The position numbers and the translations under genes were made by a program. Shown here in pieces: positions 14,866 through 20,299 of a DNA stretch of 23,047 nt; position 1 is the first letter of the stretch; each line of letters starts with the position of its first letter. The stretch is from Candidatus Poseidonia alphae (GTDB taxonomy: Archaea > Thermoplasmatota > Poseidoniia > Poseidoniales > Poseidoniaceae), in NCBI GenBank assembly GCA_002505405.1, contig DAVD01000029.1:1-23047 (forward strand), read 5' to 3'. Under the pieces are notes generated by a model. The model was not told the DNA's origin. It searched no databases and saw only the letters and a list, made by a program, of their open reading frames with translations.

Positions 14866-15057
14866 ATGCCAGAACGAAGAATATGCAGTTTTTCCGGAGA
14901 GGAAATCGAACCTGGAACCGGCATGATGTTTGTACGCAAGGATGGAAGCATCCTTTGGTTCAAGAGCAGTAAGGCTCGCAAGAACCAACTTCAACTGAAG
15001 CGTAACTCTCGCCGAGTGAAGTGGACCCGCCATTACGTCAAAGGCGGAATCCAGTGA
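14866..15057 (+). CDS. rpl24e: Large-subunit ribosomal protein eL24 (L24e) with degraded zinc site
   Basis: 63 aa. CSFSGEEIEPGTGMMFVRKD, then SSKARKNQLQLKRN, and RRVKWTRHYVKGG match L24e. Most archaeal L24e proteins bind zinc through CxxC and CxxxC. Here the four positions read Cys7, Ser10, Lys33 and Ala37, so only one ligand is left. The fold must be held without zinc. Eukaryotic L24 also carries CSFSG at the first pair. It bridges subunits at the 30S-50S interface in archaeal and eukaryotic ribosomes. The ATG is 6 bp after the S28e stop. Confidence 0.95.
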   Translation: MPERRICSFSGEEIEPGTGMMFVRKDGSILWFKSSKARKNQLQLKRNSRRVKWTRHYVKGGIQ

Positions 15058-15140
15058 ACCCCTTCTGGGACCACGACTTCTCTCTTGCCGCACAGCAACG
15101 CCCTTAAACAGGTCACTTTTGGGTAGGTTTGGTGAACACC

Positions 15141-15587
15141 ATGCAAACTACCTATGTGATGATTAAACCCGACGGCGTACAACGTGGACTTGTCGGAGAA
15201 ATATTTGGACGATTTGAACGAAAAGGATTGAAACTCGTCGGTATGAAATCGATGGTTCCAACCGAAGAAATCGCCCGAACGCATTACGATGTTCACAAGG
15301 AACGACCCTTTTTCCCAGGCCTCATTAAATTCGTAACTTCCGGGCCCGTCGTCTGCATGGCATGGCAAGGAAAGGATGCTATTTCTGTTGCCCGTAAACT
15401 CATTGGAGCAACCAACGGACGAGAAGCTGACCCAGGTACAATACGAGGAGATTTCGGCATGGACATGGGTTACAACATGATCCACGGCTCCGATGCCCCA
15501 GAAACCGCAGAGTTTGAACTTGGACTTTGGTTCCCCGAAGGACTCATGGAATGGAACAACACCATGGGCACCTGGGTCTACGAGTGA
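15141..15587 (+). CDS. ndk: Nucleoside diphosphate kinase
   Basis: 148 aa. It equilibrates nucleoside di- and triphosphates through a phospho-His intermediate. Visible are TYVMIKPDGVQRGLVGEI, the phosphate-binding RGDFG, and the active site NMIHGSDAPETAEFE with His115. ATG 15141 is the family-like start (MQTTYVMIKPDG), with GGTG about 6 nt upstream. In-frame TTG 15129 and GTG 15132 would add only three or four residues. An 83-bp gap separates it from L24e and holds CTTAAAC near 15102, which might be an internal promoter. Position between L24e and aIF5B is the usual archaeal order. Confidence 0.96.
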   Translation: MQTTYVMIKPDGVQRGLVGEIFGRFERKGLKLVGMKSMVPTEEIARTHYDVHKERPFFPGLIKFVTSGPVVCMAWQGKDAISVARKLIGATNGREADPGTIRGDFGMDMGYNMIHGSDAPETAEFELGLWFPEGLMEWNNTMGTWVYE

Positions 15588-15618
15588 ACTCTCCTCCAAT
15601 TGAGAGGCGGTGAAACCG

Positions 15619-17553
15619 ATGTCTGACGCAGAAAAACCTGTGGAACATTCGGTTGAGGCTGACGAGGAACCTGCCCGAGGCCATAACCGTCAGCCAATTG
15701 TTTCTGTCCTTGGTCATGTTGACCACGGTAAGACCAGTGTTTTGGACATGGTGCGGTCTGTTGGAAGTGAGCGACAAGCAAGCGTCATGGACAGAGAAGC
15801 CGGCGGTATTACACAACACATCGGCGCTACAGAAGTCCCCGCTGATGTGCTCAACGAAACATGTGCTGCAATGTTGGGCGGCAAGGCCTTCAAATCTCCG
15901 GGATTGCTGTTTATTGACACGCCTGGCCATCACTCCTTTGCATCATTACGCAACCGTGGTGGTTCGGTCTCAGATATTGCCGTCTTGGTGGTTGACATCA
16001 TGGAAGGCCTCCAACCTCAAACGATTGAATCCCTCAATATTTTGAAAGAAACTCGGACGCCTTTCGTGATCGCTGGAAACAAGGTCGATCGCTTGCATGG
16101 ATGGCGAACCGAACGTGGGCGCTCGTTCATTGAATCCTTTAGCGCACAAAGGGAAGACGTGCAGGCGCTTTTTGAAGACCGATACTGGAAAATCGTTGGA
16201 CAGTTTTCAGAACATGGATTCAATCTTGAGCGATATGACAAGATCAGTGACTTTCGGCAAAATGTTGCTCTTGTACCCATGTCAGCGAAGGACGGTGAAG
16301 GACTTCAAGACCTTCTCGCCGTCACCGTCGGCCTTGCTGAACGTTTCTTGGAAGACCGATTGACCGACACATTGGGTTCTGCCCAAGGAACGGTACTGGA
16401 GATGCGAGATGAAGTCGGCATGGGGAAAACCATTGACGTCATCCTCTACCGAGGCCAACTCAAGATTGGTGATTCGATCATGCTCGCTGGTATTGACGGA
16501 GCCTTCACCACCCACATCAAGGGACTAAAGCGGCCACAAGGTATGGCGGAAATGAGGGATGCTGGGAAACGATGGGTCAATTTCGATTCTGTCGAAGCTG
16601 CATGCGGTGTGAAAATAGTTGCACCGAAACTGGAAGCAACCATTGCTGGTACAACGTTGCATCTTGCAAATACTGCTGAAGAACGCACAATTGCTGAAGA
16701 AGCGATACGTGGCGAATGGAGAACTATCTTCGATGCAATGCCAGTTATGTGTTCTTCGTGCAAAGAAATTTTCGCACGTAAATCATTTCCAGACCATACG
16801 TCTACCGGAGAATGCCTTGGAGCAGAAGAAGAACGAAGTGGAGTTGTCATCAAGGCAGACACCGTTGGAGGGTTAGAGGCATTGGCTTTTGAGCTCCATC
16901 AACGAAACATACCCGTTCGGCAGGCAACCGTTGGCCCTGTAAACAAAAAGGATATTCTCATGGCCAAATCGGCCAATGACCCGCTTCAAAAGGTCATCCT
17001 CGGATTTTCAACCAAAGCTAACAGCGAAGTTTCTCAACAGTTGGACCAAGATGATTCTGAAGTGAAATTCATCGCCGGCCCCATCATCTATCATATTCTC
17101 GACGCATTCGAGGCTTGGGTTGAAGAGACCAAGAAGGCCATTGAGGAAGAGCAACGTGAAACCCTCGTATATCCTGGGCGTGTGTTGTATCTCAAAGACC
17201 ACACGTTCCGGGCGAAAGGCCCTGCCATTGTCGGAATGCGTGTTCTGGGTGGACGGGTCCATCTTGGCCAACGCCTCATCAAATTAGACGGCACACCGGT
17301 TGGCCAAATCAAGAGTCTTAGAACTCGTGCGTCTGAAGAGGTCAAAGAAGCCATGCAAGGCGATGAAGTCGCAATGGCCATTCATGGGCCAACTGTCGGA
17401 CGACACATCGAAGAATTGGATGAATTCTATGTTGATGTTCCTGAGCGCCATGTCAAGCGACTGAAGAAAGCTGATTTAACACCCATTGAAGAAGAAATTC
17501 TTGATGAAATCGTGAGTTTACATCGTAAAGAGAACCACTTTTGGGGACGTTGA
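15619..17553 (+). CDS. infB: Translation initiation factor aIF5B (IF2 type) with inserted C2HC zinc-finger motif
   Basis: 644 aa. This is the GTPase that promotes initiator-tRNA placement and subunit joining. G motifs are GHVDHGKT at residues 32-39, REAGGITQHIG (switch I), DTPGHHSF from 100, NKVD from 154 and MSAKDGEG (G5). Domain II follows (GTVLEMRDEVGMGKTIDVIL), then domain III (VVIKADTVGGLEAL) and domain IV (VYPGRVLYLKDHTFRAKGP). At the junction before domain III is C378-x2-C381-x11-H393-x5-C399, a zinc-knuckle pattern I do not recognise from aIF5B or bacterial IF2. No intein is present. ATG 15619 follows GGTGA; the frame could also begin at GTG 15610. It ends the ribosomal-NDK block. Confidence 0.95.
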   Translation: MSDAEKPVEHSVEADEEPARGHNRQPIVSVLGHVDHGKTSVLDMVRSVGSERQASVMDREAGGITQHIGATEVPADVLNETCAAMLGGKAFKSPGLLFIDTPGHHSFASLRNRGGSVSDIAVLVVDIMEGLQPQTIESLNILKETRTPFVIAGNKVDRLHGWRTERGRSFIESFSAQREDVQALFEDRYWKIVGQFSEHGFNLERYDKISDFRQNVALVPMSAKDGEGLQDLLAVTVGLAERFLEDRLTDTLGSAQGTVLEMRDEVGMGKTIDVILYRGQLKIGDSIMLAGIDGAFTTHIKGLKRPQGMAEMRDAGKRWVNFDSVEAACGVKIVAPKLEATIAGTTLHLANTAEERTIAEEAIRGEWRTIFDAMPVMCSSCKEIFARKSFPDHTSTGECLGAEEERSGVVIKADTVGGLEALAFELHQRNIPVRQATVGPVNKKDILMAKSANDPLQKVILGFSTKANSEVSQQLDQDDSEVKFIAGPIIYHILDAFEAWVEETKKAIEEEQRETLVYPGRVLYLKDHTFRAKGPAIVGMRVLGGRVHLGQRLIKLDGTPVGQIKSLRTRASEEVKEAMQGDEVAMAIHGPTVGRHIEELDEFYVDVPERHVKRLKKADLTPIEEEILDEIVSLHRKENHFWGR

Positions 17554-17610
17554 GCGGATTTATCAATAATTTCCTGATGAGCATTTTTGAAGACTGGAGC
17601 GCACACATTC

Positions 17611-17649
17611 ATATAAGAAATGAAAAAGTATACAATTATCACTGGAGGT
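17611..17649 (+). promoter_or_regulatory. Promoter and Shine-Dalgarno for moxR
   Basis: ATATAAG at 17611-17617 is a good TATA box. About 26 nt downstream puts the transcript start near 17640, just before GGAGGT at 17644-17649, a near-perfect SD 6 nt from ATG 17656. This argues against the upstream in-frame ATG at 17620. Confidence 0.55.
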
Positions 17650-17655
17650 ATTCTA

Positions 17656-18657
17656 ATGGAAGCAGGAATTCAAGCAGGCGCTCAGGGAGTACGAACCCAA
17701 GATTTGATTGCAACTGTATCATCAATCTCACACAGTTTGATGAATGAAGTGAGCAAAGTGATCATCGGTAAGAACGAAAACCTCCGGAGAGTGACCGTAG
17801 GGATTCTTTCCAACGGAAACATGCTCTTGGAAGATTTCCCTGGACTCGCCAAGACCCTTCTCGCCAATACTTTTGCACGAGCACTCGGTTGTAAGTTCAA
17901 GCGTGTCCAATTCACCCCGGACTTGCTGCCCTCCGACATCATGGGGACGTACATGTACGACCAAAAGTCAGGAGAATTCAAACTTCGTGCTGGTCCTTTG
18001 TTTTCAAACATCCTACTTGCCGACGAGATCAACCGTGCCCCTCCAAAGACACAAGCAGCACTGCTTGAAGCGATGGAAGAAAAACAGGTCACCATCGAAG
18101 GAATAACCCACAAGCTTCCAGCGCCTTTCGTTGTTATCGCAACTCAAAACCCAATCGAGCAAGAAGGAACCTATCCACTTCCAGAAGCGCAAATGGACCG
18201 CTTCTTGATGAAGATGAGCATGGGATATCCTGACCGTGCTGAAGAAAAGGCCATTCTCGCCCGACGTAAACTTCGAGGAAAGGACGAGCACGAAGTGGAA
18301 CAAATCACCTCACCAAAGAAAGTAGTCGCCATGCAGAAAGCACTGGAAACGGTTCACGTTGACCCAGCAATTCTATCCTACATCATTGAAATCGTTCAGC
18401 GAACTCGTGAGGACCACCGTGTCACAAACGGAGCCTCGCCCCGTGCAAGTCAAGCCCTGTTCAAAACCGGGCGTGCTGCTGCAGCGGTTGCTGGCCGAAA
18501 TTATGTCATCCCCGATGATATCAAAGGAATCGCCTTACAGATTATTTCCCACCGTATCAACATGAAGCCTGAGGCAAAAATCCGAGGGATTACTGGAATG
18601 CACATCGTCCGTAAGATCCTCTCGGAAGTTCCAGTTCCTGTGATTCAACCAGCCTGA
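17656..18657 (+). CDS. moxR: MoxR-family AAA+ ATPase
   Basis: 333 aa. It has P-loop LLEDFPGLAKTLLA with Lys66, Walker B ILLADEINRAPPKTQAALLE with Asp123-Glu124, sensor 1 VVIATQNPIEQEGTYPLPEA, the arginine-finger stretch QMDRFLMK, and the C-terminal lid with NGASPRASQAL. MoxR ATPases act as chaperones for metal-cofactor insertion or protein-complex maturation, usually beside DUF58 and VWA-domain genes. No such partner is next to it here: parA follows and aIF5B precedes. It has its own TATA box and strong SD, suggesting an independent transcription unit. The client is unknown. Confidence 0.93.
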   Translation: MEAGIQAGAQGVRTQDLIATVSSISHSLMNEVSKVIIGKNENLRRVTVGILSNGNMLLEDFPGLAKTLLANTFARALGCKFKRVQFTPDLLPSDIMGTYMYDQKSGEFKLRAGPLFSNILLADEINRAPPKTQAALLEAMEEKQVTIEGITHKLPAPFVVIATQNPIEQEGTYPLPEAQMDRFLMKMSMGYPDRAEEKAILARRKLRGKDEHEVEQITSPKKVVAMQKALETVHVDPAILSYIIEIVQRTREDHRVTNGASPRASQALFKTGRAAAAVAGRNYVIPDDIKGIALQIISHRINMKPEAKIRGITGMHIVRKILSEVPVPVIQPA

Positions 18658-18663
18658 TACTTG

Positions 18664-18693
18664 CCTCCTCAGGGCTTGCATTGAAAGAGGAGG
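18664..18693 (+). terminator. Stem-loop between moxR and parA
   Basis: CCTCCTC (18664-18670) can pair with GAGGAGG (18687-18693) across a 16-nt loop, 6 bp after the moxR stop. No T run follows. It may end moxR mRNA or be part of the parA control region, since it overlaps the AGGGCTTGC repeats. Confidence 0.35.
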
Positions 18694-18699
18694 GCTTGC
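18671..18699 (+). repeat. Two direct AGGGCTTGC repeats in the parA leader
   Basis: AGGGCTTGC is at 18671-18679 and 18691-18699, exactly 20 bp apart (about two DNA turns, the same helix face), 31 bp before ATG of parA. This is the sort of spacing seen for operator or centromere sites bound by ribbon-helix-helix partners of ParA. The function is inferred. Confidence 0.4.
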
Positions 18700-18729
18700 C
18701 TAGGGTTTACTATGGGAGGTGACCGTGTG

Positions 18730-19689
18730 ATGAACCCTTACAAGATGGTGATGGCTGTCGCCAATCAAAAAGGCGGTTGTGCAAAGACAACGACTGCTGT
18801 TAACATCGCAGCAGCCCTCGCTAAAGGGTCCCGTCGTCAAGGACTTCCTCCGGCTAAGGTGCTTCTCATCGACCTTGACCCACAGGGCAACTGTGCGACA
18901 TCATTTGGCCTGGAGAAGAAGAAAATTAAGAAAACTGTTTATGATTTACTTGCCAACGATTCCGGTGAAGAACTTCCCTTGATGGAAGAATACCTTATTC
19001 CGCCTGAAGAGATTACTCGATCGATGAGGGAGGCTTGGTCCAATCGAAACGGGGGCAAAAAAATTCCCGACTCCATCAATGCAGGCCACCTATGGCTCTT
19101 GCCAAGCGACATCCATCTCTCTGGCGCAGAAATTGAATTGTCCCACAAGATTGGAAGAGAAACCCGTTTACAAGAAGCCCTTCTCCCAATCGTTGACGAT
19201 TTTGATTACATTATCATTGATACTCCCCCGTCGCTTGGTCTGCTTTCAATTAACGCCATGTGTGCTGCAAACTGGGTCATGGTCCCCGTTCAAGCCGAGT
19301 ATTACGCGTTGGAAGGCTTCAGTATGTTGATGAATTCAATCAAGATGATTCAACGGAGAATCAATCGAAATCTGAAAATATTTGGAATCGTCATGACCAT
19401 GGTCGATGCGCGCTCTAAATTGAGCACATACGTGTGTGACCAAGTGAATAAGAAGATGCCCAATAAGCTGTTCAATACCACGGTTCGTCGCTTGGCAAAG
19501 GTTGCAGAAGCACCTTGGAGTGGAGCGCCCACCGTTATTCTCAACAAACCTACAAACTCGGGTGCCGGTGCTGGAAGTTTAGAATATTGGACCCTTGCAA
19601 AAGAAGTTCATCAGCGAGTCCAATCCATGCGACGAGAATTCGGGGTTGTTGAGGAATCCCGGCTTCGTCAAGAACGTAGCCTTCGTTAA
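18730..19689 (+). CDS. parA: ParA/Soj-family partition ATPase
   Basis: 319 aa. It has the deviant Walker A KGGCAKTT with Lys14 (signature) and Lys19, switch segment LLIDLDPQGNCATSFGL, and Walker B-like DYIIIDTPPSLGLLSINAM. VPVQAEYYALEGFSMLM follows, then GIVMTMVDARSKLS. ParA proteins bind DNA non-specifically in the ATP form and move plasmids, chromosomes or protein cargos with a partner that carries a DNA-binding domain. GGGAGGTGA at 18714-18722 is about 7 nt from ATG 18730; the ATG at 18712 overlaps that SD and is unlikely. An insert near residues 95-115 (REAWSNRNGGKKIPD) is longer than in common ParA. A ribbon-helix-helix protein encoded 107 bp downstream is the natural partner candidate. 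No ParB-like gene is present. Confidence 0.93.
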   Translation: MNPYKMVMAVANQKGGCAKTTTAVNIAAALAKGSRRQGLPPAKVLLIDLDPQGNCATSFGLEKKKIKKTVYDLLANDSGEELPLMEEYLIPPEEITRSMREAWSNRNGGKKIPDSINAGHLWLLPSDIHLSGAEIELSHKIGRETRLQEALLPIVDDFDYIIIDTPPSLGLLSINAMCAANWVMVPVQAEYYALEGFSMLMNSIKMIQRRINRNLKIFGIVMTMVDARSKLSTYVCDQVNKKMPNKLFNTTVRRLAKVAEAPWSGAPTVILNKPTNSGAGAGSLEYWTLAKEVHQRVQSMRREFGVVEESRLRQERSLR

Positions 19690-19796
19690 TCTTCTGCTCG
19701 ACGCAAAGAAAATGCCGCCCAAATCACGCTTGTACCCTTCCATGCCTTCGCACAGGTTAAGTAGGCAGCCAAGTCAAGGGTTCATTGGGTATCTGT

Positions 19797-20039
19797 ATGA
19801 CAGGCGAAGGGATGACTTCAGTCAGTGTGAGCTATGAGATTCGTAGGCAATTGAACACCATACGAACGACAGGAGGACACCGTAGTGTTAACGAACTCCT
19901 TAACGAGATGATTCGGACGCATAAAATGCTCAAGATGAAGGGTGAAATTGACACGCTGCGAGAACGAATGAAGATGGCGGTTGATGTCGATGTGGACCAC
20001 CTAGCTGAACGTTTGAACTTGGCTCCCTACAAGGTGTGA
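19797..20039 (+). CDS. Small ribbon-helix-helix-like DNA-binding protein
   Basis: 80 aa from ATG 19797 (19812 is also possible). A short strand TSVSVSYEIRRQLN is followed by two helices, NTIRTTGG and SVNELLNEMIRTHKMLKM: the MetJ/Arc/CopG layout, with alternating residues in the strand and S.NELLNEMI as helix B. A charged helix, GEIDTLRERMKMAVDVDVDHLAERL, could be a coiled coil. The protein is probably a dimeric DNA binder. The position right after parA suggests the site-specific partner of a ParA-RHH partition or positioning system; an antitoxin or autoregulator is the alternative. The next gene begins within 6 bp, so the two are probably coupled. The family is recognised by pattern only. Confidence 0.62.
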   Translation: MTGEGMTSVSVSYEIRRQLNTIRTTGGHRSVNELLNEMIRTHKMLKMKGEIDTLRERMKMAVDVDVDHLAERLNLAPYKV

Positions 20040-20044
20040 TCTCC

Positions 20045-20299
20045 ATGATGCTATGGCGCCCACCTGGTTATCGCTTTACGGCGAAAGAATTGGTTAAAGG
20101 CCTCTGTGGTGAAGATACTGACGAATCTAAATTACTGATGGCAGCCATCTATGGAAAAGTCGAGTTGTTCGCTGACTCTACTGCATGGAATGGATTTCTC
20201 TGGCTCGTTATGAGCACGTTCAAGGTTGATGGCAAGCCAATTTATTCTGGCGCTGAACTGGGTTCATTGAAGGAAAGTCTACCCATTGTCTGGGTCTAA
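20045..20299 (+). CDS. Small protein of unknown function (84 aa) in the parA run
   Basis: I do not recognise a family. From ATG 20045 it reads MMLWRPPGYRFTAKELVKGLCGEDTDESKLL... (positions 1-30), with KLLMAAIYGKVELF, FLWLVMSTFKVDG and a C terminus LKESLPIVWV. It is rich in Trp and hydrophobic residues for its size, without a clear TM helix or signal peptide. It looks like a compact cytosolic alpha/beta domain. GTG 20036 would overlap the RHH stop and add three residues; either way the genes are close enough for coupling. Its stop overlaps the stop of the convergent surface-protein gene at 20296-20299. A role as third component of the ParA-RHH set, or as a toxin-like partner of the RHH protein, is only a hypothesis. 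Confidence 0.55.
   Translation: MMLWRPPGYRFTAKELVKGLCGEDTDESKLLMAAIYGKVELFADSTAWNGFLWLVMSTFKVDGKPIYSGAELGSLKESLPIVWV

Noticed and set aside
16741..16830. Intein or frameshift in aIF5B as cause of the extra Cys-containing segment
   Set aside because: The segment is only about 30 residues, remains in frame and lacks intein splice motifs.
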